This document shows positions 1 through 7,170 of a DNA stretch of 20,507 bases, piece after piece. The notes beneath the pieces were generated by a model, which saw nothing but the letters and a program-made list of their open reading frames with translations, was not told the DNA's origin and made no database searches. Source of the stretch: GCA-2699365 sp036160955. Its GTDB lineage: Bacteria > Verrucomicrobiota > Verrucomicrobiia > Opitutales > Coraliomargaritaceae. The translations under genes were made by a program, and so were the position numbers. The DNA lies in assembly GCA_036160955.1 (NCBI GenBank), contig JAYYDJ010000105.1, positions 1 to 20,507 on the forward strand, written 5' to 3'. Each line of letters begins with the position of its first letter. Within the stretch, counting starts at the first letter, position 1.

Positions 1-2
1 AC

Positions 3-587
3 AAGGTTCACGTGGATGGTTTTAATGTTTCTACTGAAGCTGAGTGGATGGTTGATTATGTGGGTCCAGGAGGTGAAGGCGATGCATTTTCAACTATAAG
101 CACTCCATTAGCAAATGATATACAGTACGTTGATGTAATCTCTGAAGGATATAATGTTCACGTGGATGGCTTTAATATATCCTACACTGAAACAGAGCCA
201 CAGGTAGCAACCAAAACTTTAGAAGAGCATGTTTCGGATCTAGAAAACAGAGCAGATATGATGGAAAGTGAAAGGGATGCAAGGCCAACTCAAGCTGATT
301 ATGATAGTGTTGTCGCAGAAAGAGACGCGAAGCTAACCATGGAAGAAGTGAGGGATATGAAATTGAAATCTCAAATGATGCAAGTTGACGAAGGAAATGC
401 TTCATTAAATATAGTTTTGGAGGCAACAGATAATTTAGGTATCACTAATCCAACTTGGTCACGTATTCCAGAAGATAAAGTGGTTATTCACCCAAATTTC
501 CAAAATGGAAAAATTCGAATAGATGTTGAAGGTGATGATGACTCGAATACCGGTACTAGATTCTATCGCTTTACAATGGGTGATTGA
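3..587 (+). CDS. C-terminal part of a repeat-containing, probably extracellular protein (5' end outside window)
   Basis: The frame is open from the first complete codon and ends at TGA 585-587, so only the last 194 residues are present. There are three parts. First, a repeat: the 14-nt DNA word at 6-19 recurs at 156-169, exactly 50 codons apart, encoding VHVDGFNVS and VHVDGFNIS. Next comes a charged, probably coiled-coil stretch (about residues 72-122) with two related RDARPT/RDAKLT units. The C-terminal domain of about 70 residues is beta-rich and ends FYRFTMGD. I associate this module (ERDARPT, then EVRDMK, then a domain ending FxRF) with the C-termini of large surface or secreted proteins in marine Verrucomicrobiota. 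That is recollection, not a search result. No enzymatic motif is visible and the function is unknown. No partner gene adjoins it. Confidence 0.7.
   Translation, partial: KVHVDGFNVSTEAEWMVDYVGPGGEGDAFSTISTPLANDIQYVDVISEGYNVHVDGFNISYTETEPQVATKTLEEHVSDLENRADMMESERDARPTQADYDSVVAERDAKLTMEEVRDMKLKSQMMQVDEGNASLNIVLEATDNLGITNPTWSRIPEDKVVIHPNFQNGKIRIDVEGDDDSNTGTRFYRFTMGD
6..169 (+). repeat. Direct repeat (about 150-bp period) in the truncated 5' gene
   Basis: GTTCACGTGGATGG occurs at 6-19 and again at 156-169. The copies then diverge by single bases (TTTAATGTTTC against TTTAATATATC). The period is 150 nt, so it encodes a 50-residue protein repeat beginning VHVDGFN. Only one complete unit and the start of the next are visible, so the number of copies upstream is unknown. 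Confidence 0.6.
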
Positions 588-881
588 TCAAAGATCATAT
601 GAATTAAAGTTATTTCATTTATTTAAATTAAGCGTTAATACTATATTCAAGAAAGTTAAATCTCTCGTTGTTTTACATCTTAATAATCGATTAAGTATTC
701 CCATATTTCTGATTCATAAAATCAGTAATCTCTATGGTCGATTTACCTTCTTTATGGAGTCGGTAAATATCATCCAAACGTTCTGTTCGTTTAGGGTTAA
801 TTCTAAACATACTTAAGTGACCCGTTCTTACTCTTGTCCTTATATTTAGAATATAACGGTGCAGTAAGTATTTATGGAAAC
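588..881. other. Gene-poor spacer between the truncated gene and glmS
   Basis: About 290 bp of AT-rich sequence with no coding frame I believe. It lies downstream of genes on both sides, so terminators would be expected, but only weak hairpins are present. These are CTGAT/ATCAG at 709-725, ATTTACC/GGTAAAT at 741-768 (14-nt loop), AAACG/CGTTT at 776-792 and an all-AT TTATATT-TAG-AATATAA at 840-856. None has a GC-rich stem followed by a T-run on the relevant strand. Confidence 0.5.
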
Positions 882-2729
882 CTATTCCACCGTAACCGAT
901 TTTGCTAAATTACGAGGCTTATCAACATCGCAACCCCGCTCCAGTGCGATATAGTAGCTAAGCAATTGCATCGGAATGCTCATAACAATTGGCTGAATAA
1001 TTTCGTGGCAAGTTGGCACCCGTATAATTTCATCAATATCCGCTTCTGGTAGCTCGCAATCGTCGCCTGCGACACAAATCACGGGGCCTTTACGAGCCTT
1101 TACTTCCTGCATATTCGCAAGGCTTTTCTGAAAAATTTCTCCAGATGTGGCTAGGAATACACTTGGGCAGTTTTCGCTTACAAGTGCAATTGGCCCATGC
1201 TTCATTTCTGCTGCAGGGTAGCCTTCTGCATGAACATAAGAAATCTCTTTGAGCTTGAGCGCTCCTTCTAGCGCGATCGGAAACATCATTTGGCGACCTA
1301 GAAATAAGCAGTCTTCATACTTTGCATACTTTTTTGCGATCGCTGCAATCGCATCGCTTTGACCGAGCACCTTTTTGACTAGTTCGGGCAGTTTCTTCAT
1401 CGCTTTAACTATTTTTATACCATCGCCATAGCTGAGCGATCGCAAGCGCCCCAAATAAAGTGCCAACATAGCACAAATCATGATTTGTGAAGTAAATGCC
1501 TTAGTCGATGCGACTCCTATTTCAGGGCCTGCATATTGGTAGATACCACCTTCACATTCTCGCGCAATAGATGAGCCGACACTATTATTGATCGATAGCG
1601 TACGGTAACCTTTACGCTTAGCCTCACGTATGGCAGCTAGCGTATCAATGGTTTCACCAGATTGGCTAATTGCAATGATAAGCGTATTTTTATCCAAGGG
1701 CGCATTTCGGTAACGAAATTCCGAGGCGTACTCGACCTCTACTGGTATACGAGCAAAGCGCTCAATCAAATATTCTGCCACTAAGCAGGCATGCCACGCG
1801 GTGCCGCAGGCAAGAAAAACTATGCGGTCTGCATTGCGTAGATCTTGTGGACTTAAATTAAGTCCGCCAAATACCGCCGTGCTACAATCATCCGAAAAGC
1901 GCCCACGCATGCCATTTCTCAAGGATTCGGGTTGCTCAAATATCTCCTTTTCCATGAAGTGACTGTAATTTCCAAGTTCTGTCTCTGCGGTGTCCCAGTC
2001 GACTGTATGTATAACCGCCTCTACATTCGCGCTATTTGTGGTCGTAATTGAGAAATCATCTGCAGATAGATGCACTACTTCATTGTCATTTAAATAAACG
2101 ACATTGTGCGTGCAGTGCGCGATAGCATTTACATCGGAGGCGATAAGATTTTCATCTTTGCCAATTCCAACTATTAGTGGCGAACCTATGCGTGCCCCAA
2201 TCAATTCTCCTGGGCAATCGGCACATATAACAGCTATACCGTATGTACCATCCACGTGAGTGAGGCTCTTGCGAACCGCTTCTAAAAAGCGACTTTTATT
2301 CTCCTTATCCTCTTCTTTATTGTAATGATATGCTATTAAATTACAAAGTGCTTCCGTATCGGTGTCCGAAACAAAAGTAAATCCCTTCTCATCGAGAAAC
2401 TTTTTCATGTTCAAATAGTTCTCAATTACGCCATTATGAACGATGCAGATCTTACCATCACTGCTGATGTGCGGATGTGCATTTGCTTCCGTTACATCTC
2501 CGTGAGTGGCCCAGCGCGTATGACTGATGCCGAGCGAACCTCCTAGGTCTTCTCCGAGCGCAGCTTCCAGCTCTTTTACGTGACCAGTCCTTCGAGTGGA
2601 TTGAATGCCTGCAGCGCTAAGAACGGCAATGCCCGAGGAGTCGTAACCACGGTATTCGAGCCGCTTTAATCCATCTAGCATGACGCTGCCCGCTCGGTCG
2701 CGGCCAATATATCCAACAATTCCACACAT
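882..2729 (-). CDS. glmS: Glutamine--fructose-6-phosphate aminotransferase (isomerizing)
   Basis: Converts fructose-6-phosphate and glutamine to glucosamine-6-phosphate, the first committed step to UDP-GlcNAc for peptidoglycan and lipid A; cytoplasmic. The start is placed at the ATG giving MCGIVGY, because Cys2 becomes the N-terminal nucleophile of the glutaminase domain. The open frame continues 23 codons upstream, but that would bury the nucleophile. This gives 615 residues, normal for the family. Glutaminase motifs are SHTRWATHG (about 69-77) and HNGVIENY (98-105). Two SIS sugar-isomerase domains follow, with CGTAWHA, ISQSGET, STKAFTSQ and EGALKLKE. The C-terminus PRNLAKSVTVE is typical. 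It diverges from glgC across 73 bp. No glmS ribozyme-like leader is possible in so short a region. Confidence 0.97.
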   Translation of the reverse strand: MCGIVGYIGRDRAGSVMLDGLKRLEYRGYDSSGIAVLSAAGIQSTRRTGHVKELEAALGEDLGGSLGISHTRWATHGDVTEANAHPHISSDGKICIVHNGVIENYLNMKKFLDEKGFTFVSDTDTEALCNLIAYHYNKEEDKENKSRFLEAVRKSLTHVDGTYGIAVICADCPGELIGARIGSPLIVGIGKDENLIASDVNAIAHCTHNVVYLNDNEVVHLSADDFSITTTNSANVEAVIHTVDWDTAETELGNYSHFMEKEIFEQPESLRNGMRGRFSDDCSTAVFGGLNLSPQDLRNADRIVFLACGTAWHACLVAEYLIERFARIPVEVEYASEFRYRNAPLDKNTLIIAISQSGETIDTLAAIREAKRKGYRTLSINNSVGSSIARECEGGIYQYAGPEIGVASTKAFTSQIMICAMLALYLGRLRSLSYGDGIKIVKAMKKLPELVKKVLGQSDAIAAIAKKYAKYEDCLFLGRQMMFPIALEGALKLKEISYVHAEGYPAAEMKHGPIALVSENCPSVFLATSGEIFQKSLANMQEVKARKGPVICVAGDDCELPEADIDEIIRVPTCHEIIQPIVMSIPMQLLSYYIALERGCDVDKPRNLAKSVTVE

Positions 2730-2756
2730 ATAAGCTTCAATTGAGGGTAAATAGTC

Positions 2757-2798
2757 TATAATAATCAAGATTATTGATATATATGCTGCATAAGACAA
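2757..2798. promoter_or_regulatory. Divergent glmS/glgC promoter region with a 16-bp inverted repeat
   Basis: In the 73-bp spacer, AATAATC (2760-2766) and GATTATT (2769-2775) form a perfect 7-bp inverted repeat around AA. A consensus TATAAT at 2757-2762 could be the -10 for glgC, though I see no good -35. On the minus strand, TTGTCT (2798-2793), a 17-bp spacer and AATAAT (2775-2770) form a plausible glmS promoter. Both -10 elements overlap the palindrome, so a protein bound there could affect both genes. The arrangement is seen; the regulatory role is inferred. Confidence 0.45.
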
Positions 2799-2802
2799 TT
2801 AT

Positions 2803-4098
2803 ATGAAAAAACGTAATATCATCTGTATTATTATGGGTGGGGGACGTGGTTCACGTCTTGTTCCACTTACGAATGAGCGCTGCAAGCCTGCTGTACCCCT
2901 GGCCGGTAAGTATCGTTTAGTGGATATTCCTATTAGTAACTGTCTAAATTCTGGCTTTAACCAGATATATGTTCTAACCCAGTTTAATACTGCTTCGCTG
3001 CATCACCACATTCAGGAATCGTATAAGTTTGACCCATATGGAGGAGGTTTTGTCGATATTTTATCTGCAGAACAGACCGATCATGGAGATGCGTGGTATC
3101 AAGGTACTGCAGATGCAGTGCGTCAAAATATGCATCACTTTCGTAGCCATGGGGAGGACGACCTCTATGTTATCCTTTCTGGAGACCAACTCTTTCGATT
3201 GGATCTTCAAGATGTGGTGCGGGATCACGATGCATCTGGGGCAGCGGTTACTATAGCTGCGAAGCCAGTCAGCATTAATGAGGCAGGAGGCTTAGGTCTT
3301 ATGCGCATCAATGAAGATCTTGAAATTACAGAATTTATTGAAAAACCAACAGACCCAAAGATAATAAAAGACTTAGCTGTGGGTGATTCCGTCCGCAAAA
3401 AGATGAAAAATCCTAGCGATCAACGGTATTGCCTAGTCTCTATGGGAATCTATATTTTTAGCGCTAAAACACTAAATGAAGCATTACGCTCGGATTCGAC
3501 AGATTTTGGTAAAGAGATTATACCGGGAATGCTTGGAAAGCAAAAGCTCTGTAGCTACGTGTTTGATGGCTATTGGGAGGACATCGGTACGGTTAAAGCT
3601 TTCTTTGATTGTAATTTACGCCTGACAGACCCTATTCCACCCTTTAATTTTTTTGATGAAGAAGCTCTAATATATACACGTGCCCGATTTTTACCTGCTT
3701 CAAAATTAAATTCGTGTACAGTAGATCGTGCTGTTGTGGCTGATGGTTGTATCGTCAGTGATGCAACTTTAAATCGATGCTCTCTGGGAGTTCGTTCAGT
3801 CGTAGCAGAAAAATCTGAACTTGAAAATGTGGTGATGATGGGCGCCGATCACTTTGAGACATTTGAGCAGATTTCAACCAATAAAAAAGAAGGGCGCCCC
3901 GCGATGGGGGTCGGCAGAAATTGCCAAATTAACAATGCTATCTTAGATAAAAATGTACGTATTGGAGACAACGTAGTCATGGATCCAACTGGTCTGCCGG
4001 ATAATTTCGGCCCTGGAATTGATGTAGCTGTTCGTGATGGTATACTGGTGGTAACCAAAGATACAATTGTCCCTGACGGCTTCGTTCTTAAAGCTTAG
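2803..4098 (+). CDS. glgC: Glucose-1-phosphate adenylyltransferase (ADP-glucose pyrophosphorylase)
   Basis: Makes ADP-glucose from glucose-1-phosphate and ATP, the committed step of bacterial glycogen synthesis; cytoplasmic. The 431-residue product opens with the nucleotidyltransferase signature MGGGRGSRLVPLT and RCKPAVPLAGKYR (residues 11-37). It continues with GTADAVRQN (100-108), the catalytic aspartate in LSGDQ (D127), the sugar-phosphate loop FIEKP (177-181) and YWEDIGTV. A left-handed beta-helix C-terminal domain follows. The length and the SNCLNSG motif fit the plant/cyanobacterial-like GlgC group, which is usually allosterically regulated. No glycogen synthase or branching enzyme is adjacent. 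Its neighbour glmS uses the same hexose-phosphate pool. The start has no Shine-Dalgarno motif. Confidence 0.95.
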   Translation: MKKRNIICIIMGGGRGSRLVPLTNERCKPAVPLAGKYRLVDIPISNCLNSGFNQIYVLTQFNTASLHHHIQESYKFDPYGGGFVDILSAEQTDHGDAWYQGTADAVRQNMHHFRSHGEDDLYVILSGDQLFRLDLQDVVRDHDASGAAVTIAAKPVSINEAGGLGLMRINEDLEITEFIEKPTDPKIIKDLAVGDSVRKKMKNPSDQRYCLVSMGIYIFSAKTLNEALRSDSTDFGKEIIPGMLGKQKLCSYVFDGYWEDIGTVKAFFDCNLRLTDPIPPFNFFDEEALIYTRARFLPASKLNSCTVDRAVVADGCIVSDATLNRCSLGVRSVVAEKSELENVVMMGADHFETFEQISTNKKEGRPAMGVGRNCQINNAILDKNVRIGDNVVMDPTGLPDNFGPGIDVAVRDGILVVTKDTIVPDGFVLKA

Positions 4099-4938
4099 CT
4101 ACTTATTTTTTTTGCCATTGTGCGCATAGGTAATTACCAACAAGCCTATTACTATCATAAAAAGTGAGTAAAATTGGCCACGATTCATGCCAGCAATTAA
4201 GCTAGCATCAGGTTCTCGAAAAAGTTCTCCAATACTGCGTAAAATCCCATAACCGCATAGAAATTCTCCACTGATCATTCCTATGCTTGGACGCTTGATC
4301 CAAAATCGCCATTGCAAGTAGGCGAACAGTAGGCCACCCTCTAGCGCTGCTTGGTAAAGCTGTGAGGGGTGCCTTGCTAGTGGCTCAAATATACCGGTAT
4401 CAGGATTGTAGTAGGCTGGACTTTGTGGGAATATTACCGCCCAACTTGCAGAGCTAGGGCGCCCCCATAATTCTGCATTAATAAAATTTGCGATGCGCCC
4501 AAATAATAGACCCAGAGGCGCGATACTACAAATGCTATCACTAAGTTCCAAGAAACGGAAGCGTTTGCGCGCAAAATATATGAGTGCTATCGTTACTCCT
4601 ATAATGCCTCCATGACTAGCCATCCCGCCTTTGTCGACTCTGAAGAAAAGCAAAGGATTTTGTAAAAATGCTTCCCAGTCGTAGAGCACCATATATCCCA
4701 AGCGTCCACCAAGCAGCACACCTAGTATGACCGCGGTCATGAGCGAGGAACGCTCCTCTTTACTTATTACAAATCTACTTTTTTGATTATACAGGCGTAG
4801 CAGTAACCATGCAAAAAGGAAGGCTAGCAGATACGCCAATCCATAATATCTTATCCCATCTAAACCAAGTGGGTTATCCGGAAAACGAATTAAAAATGGG
4901 CTTAGATCATGGATCCAGTATGCATGGCTACTATTCAT
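4099..4938 (-). CDS. lgt: Phosphatidylglycerol--prolipoprotein diacylglyceryl transferase
   Basis: Transfers diacylglycerol from phosphatidylglycerol to the lipobox cysteine of prolipoproteins, the first step of lipoprotein maturation in the inner membrane. The product is 279 residues with about seven hydrophobic segments. Hallmarks are SHGGIIG (108-114, with the essential His), the Lgt signature GRIANFINAELWGR (147-160) and RHPSQLYQ (189-196; many homologues have QLYE). The ATG at 4938 (MNSSHAYWIHDLSPF) is chosen over a TTG 13 codons upstream, because it gives the usual short N-terminal leader before the first membrane segment. Its TAG stop abuts the TAG of convergent glgC, forming TAGCTA, with no intergenic bases. 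Confidence 0.95.
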   Translation of the reverse strand: MNSSHAYWIHDLSPFLIRFPDNPLGLDGIRYYGLAYLLAFLFAWLLLRLYNQKSRFVISKEERSSLMTAVILGVLLGGRLGYMVLYDWEAFLQNPLLFFRVDKGGMASHGGIIGVTIALIYFARKRFRFLELSDSICSIAPLGLLFGRIANFINAELWGRPSSASWAVIFPQSPAYYNPDTGIFEPLARHPSQLYQAALEGGLLFAYLQWRFWIKRPSIGMISGEFLCGYGILRSIGELFREPDASLIAGMNRGQFYSLFMIVIGLLVITYAHNGKKNK

Positions 4939-5018
4939 TATTTTTCTTATACTTGCGCTCGTAACAGCAGGGTGCAACTCGCAACTTGTGTGGATTTATA
5001 GGCTTGTGATTTTCTGGC

Positions 5019-5049
5019 TTTGACTTTTTTCAATCGAATTGAATCTTTG
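5019..5049 (+). promoter_or_regulatory. Possible promoter and small inverted repeat upstream of the LysM-parB pair
   Basis: TTGACT (5020-5025) resembles a sigma70 -35 element, but no TATAAT-like box lies 16-18 bp downstream. Read instead as a Bacteroidetes-type promoter, TTTG (5019-5022), 19 bp, then AATCTTTG (5042-5049) matches the TTTG/TAnnTTTG pattern with one mismatch. Between them TTCAAT-CGA-ATTGAA (5029-5043) is an inverted repeat. All three are short motifs, so confidence is low. Confidence 0.25.
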
Positions 5050-5058
5050 TAGTTACCT

Positions 5059-5661
5059 ATGTTATTACGTTCCTGTTTGTTGTGTATGATCCTAGCTGCA
5101 CATACCACTTTGATACCAGCAATCGCTTTCGCGCAAAGCGATGTTCGCGTTGCGGTAGCAGGATTAAAGCAAGATCTTAGTCTACTTAGCCAAGAAGTCA
5201 GAACCCTACGCCTTGAGATTGAGCAATTATCTCGTCAGAATTCCGCACTGCGTGCCCGAATAACTTCAAGTGAAGCCGATCAATCACTACAAGAGCGACT
5301 CACCGAGATTTCCTCTGGAATAGAGAGAATACGTGTAGAATATAAGGCAGCTGATTCAAAAAATAAAGATACTATTATAGCCGAGCTGAATCAACAGATG
5401 GCAGTTCTTACGAAACAAGTGCGGGATGCAATTCATTCGGTTGTCAACGCGCAGCCAAAGATCAGTATCCCAACTCAATTTTCTGATGATTATCCGAAGA
5501 CCGGAGTTTCGTATACTGTAGAATCTGGAGATACTCTCAGCGCCATCGCACGGGCCCATGGCTCTTCAACAAAGCACATTCAAAACGCAAATAAAATCGT
5601 GAATCCTTCGCGCGACTTACAAATCGGTCAGACGATATTTATTCCTATACCCCAACAATAA
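5059..5661 (+). CDS. Secreted coiled-coil protein with C-terminal LysM domain
   Basis: The 200-residue product starts with a clear Sec signal peptide, cleaved probably after AFA (residue 25). Residues about 28-130 are rich in heptad-like L/V/I with charged residues (LRLEIEQLSRQNSALRARI), predicted as coiled coil. Residues 152-197 form one LysM module (YTVESGDTLSAIA through IGQTIFIP), which binds peptidoglycan or related GlcNAc polymers. It therefore probably sits in the periplasm attached to the cell wall. No catalytic peptidase or amidase domain is present, so it may be a wall-anchored scaffold, possibly a YbgF/CpoB-like partner; that is a guess. Its TAA is followed immediately by the parB ATG (TAAATG), so the two genes are almost certainly co-transcribed and probably translationally coupled. 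Confidence 0.85.
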   Translation: MLLRSCLLCMILAAHTTLIPAIAFAQSDVRVAVAGLKQDLSLLSQEVRTLRLEIEQLSRQNSALRARITSSEADQSLQERLTEISSGIERIRVEYKAADSKNKDTIIAELNQQMAVLTKQVRDAIHSVVNAQPKISIPTQFSDDYPKTGVSYTVESGDTLSAIARAHGSSTKHIQNANKIVNPSRDLQIGQTIFIPIPQQ

Positions 5662-6633
5662 ATGAGTAATAAAAGTAGACTCGGCCGTGGCCTTGGAGGC
5701 CTTATTTCTGGCTCTGGATCAGTTGCAGCAAGAAGTACGCCTTCTGAGCATTCTGAAAATATCCCACAGAAGAAAAACCTGAGTGGTGCTGTCCCGCCCA
5801 CTTCGCAGAAGAGTATTATTAATAAAACCACTGCCAATCCAGCTCCCCTAGAGTTACCATTGGACTTGATCTCCGCTAGTCCTTATCAGCCGAGGCGTGA
5901 GATTAACTTGGAGCATGTCGAAGAACTCGCTAAGAGTATACAATCGGAAGGTTTGATCCAGCCAGTAGTAGTGCGTGTTAAAGGTAAGGGATATGAACTA
6001 ATTGCAGGCGAGCGACGGTTACGGGCTTTCCAATCCTTAGAAAAAAAAGTCATTCCAGTACGCGTGATTGAAGCCACCGATGCTTCAAGTGCGACGCTTG
6101 CGCTAGTTGAGAATTTGCAGCGCGAAAATCTTAACCCGATTGATGAAGCGATGGGGTATGCAAGTTTAGTTCGTGATTTTGATTTGACACAGGATGCAGT
6201 CGCTAAGCGAGTGGGTAAGAGTCGCGCCCTCATTGCTAACTCGCTTCGCTTACTCTCCTTGGACGACGAGATACAAGGCTTTCTTGGTCGCCGCCTCATT
6301 TCTACTGGTCATGCTAAAGTTATACTTGGATTAGAGAGTGTAGCCCAGCGTAAACTCCTAGCGCGAAGAATTATAGAGTCTGCAATGAGTGTTCGCGAAG
6401 CGGAAGTAGAAGTACGGCGCTTAAAGCAAAGTGGAGGGAGTTTTAATGGACGCACAAGTGGTAATACTTCAGAAGCTGAAGTAGTCGCTATTCGTGATTT
6501 AGAAAAGCGTATTGGTGAGCATCTTAACTCGCAAGTATCAATAAAACATTCTACTAAAAAAGGAAAGATAACTATCGAATATTTTGGCAATGAAGACCTG
6601 GAAAGAATTTTGGAAAAAATTGGAATTCAGTAA
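5662..6633 (+). CDS. parB: Chromosome-partitioning protein ParB (CTPase/DNA clamp)
   Basis: Binds parS centromere sites, loads as a CTP-dependent sliding clamp and organises the origin region for segregation with ParA and SMC. The 323 residues begin with the typical basic leader RLGRGLGGLI (6-15), which in characterised systems stimulates ParA. The N-domain has SPYQPRR (73-79), the CTP-binding GERRLRA (116-122) and ENLQREN (150-156). A helix-turn-helix follows (LTQDAVAKRVGKSRALI, about 175-191), then STGHAKVILGL (214-224) and a C-terminal dimerisation domain. parA usually lies directly upstream, but here that place is taken by the LysM gene and no parA is in the window. A near-consensus parS site lies in rplY at 11287-11302. 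Confidence 0.96.
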   Translation: MSNKSRLGRGLGGLISGSGSVAARSTPSEHSENIPQKKNLSGAVPPTSQKSIINKTTANPAPLELPLDLISASPYQPRREINLEHVEELAKSIQSEGLIQPVVVRVKGKGYELIAGERRLRAFQSLEKKVIPVRVIEATDASSATLALVENLQRENLNPIDEAMGYASLVRDFDLTQDAVAKRVGKSRALIANSLRLLSLDDEIQGFLGRRLISTGHAKVILGLESVAQRKLLARRIIESAMSVREAEVEVRRLKQSGGSFNGRTSGNTSEAEVVAIRDLEKRIGEHLNSQVSIKHSTKKGKITIEYFGNEDLERILEKIGIQ

Positions 6634-6658
6634 GTTTCTAGTTTGTTAATCTCTACAC

Positions 6659-6670
6659 TATAATAATTTG
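6659..6670 (+). promoter_or_regulatory. Consensus -10 box placed for a leaderless EVE mRNA
   Basis: TATAAT at 6659-6664 is a perfect sigma70 -10. Transcription normally starts about 6-8 bases further on, which falls on the GTG at 6670. I see no good -35 at the expected distance. The box could be chance, since the intergenic DNA is AT-rich. Confidence 0.3.
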
Positions 6671-7140
6671 TGAATTACTGGTTAATGAAGTCAGAGCCGG
6701 ATGTTTTCTCTTTTGAGGATCTAAAGGCTAGACCAAAACAAACGGAGCCATGGGATGGTGTTCGTAACTATCAGGCACGTAATTATATGCGAGATGCCAT
6801 GAAAGTTGGCGATTTAATATTATTTTATCACTCCAATACTAAGCCACCGGGTGTTGCTGGTATAGCTGAGGTTGCTAGCGCTCCATATCCAGATCCTACA
6901 GCATTTGATAAACAGTCAAAATACTATGATAGTAAAAGTGACCGACATAGTCCGCGTTGGATACTTGTAGATGTTAAGTACAAGGCTGACTTAAAGCAGT
7001 TTGTATCGCTTGAATTTATGAAATCGGATCCAAAACTTAGTGAAATGCGAGCACTTCAGAAAGGGAACCGTCTGTCTATTACACCTGTGACGCAAGCTGA
7101 GTTTCTAGCAATCCAACATGCAGGTAATTTAAAGTCATAG
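6670..7140 (+). CDS. EVE domain-containing protein
   Basis: A stand-alone EVE domain of 156 residues, related to the PUA/YTH fold family and to human THYN1. EVE domains are thought to recognise modified bases in DNA or RNA; the exact ligand here is unknown. The N-terminus NYWLMKSEPDVFSFEDL and the segments WDGVRNYQARNYMRD, GDLILFYHSN, GVAGIAEV and PRWILVDV are characteristic. The start is GTG at 6670, chosen because family members begin one or two residues before YWLMKSEP. A TATAAT box (6659-6664) ends five bases before the GTG, so the mRNA may be leaderless. It lies 36 bp after parB in the same direction and converges on the beta-helix gene. Confidence 0.93.
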   Translation: MNYWLMKSEPDVFSFEDLKARPKQTEPWDGVRNYQARNYMRDAMKVGDLILFYHSNTKPPGVAGIAEVASAPYPDPTAFDKQSKYYDSKSDRHSPRWILVDVKYKADLKQFVSLEFMKSDPKLSEMRALQKGNRLSITPVTQAEFLAIQHAGNLKS

Positions 7141-7170
7141 TTTGGGCTACTGTTGCAGTTACTTATCCGA

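Noticed and set aside
8..170. CACGTG-containing words at 9-14 and 159-164 as parS sites
   Set aside because: They match parS at only about 10 of 16 positions and are explained by the protein repeat.
523..816. 97-codon plus-strand frame running from inside the truncated gene into the spacer
   Set aside because: Starts inside another gene in a different frame, no domain-like pattern, composition like AT-rich noncoding DNA.
919..927. DnaA-box-like TTATCAACA
   Set aside because: A single site within glmS, with no cluster and no AT-rich unwinding region; no evidence of oriC in the window.
2730..2798. 23-codon N-terminal extension of the glmS frame
   Set aside because: It would bury the Cys that must become N-terminal for glutaminase activity; the family starts MCGI.
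5886..6590. Two long minus-strand frames opposite parB
   Set aside because: Translations are Ser/Arg-rich and low in structure, typical antisense shadows of a well-conserved gene.
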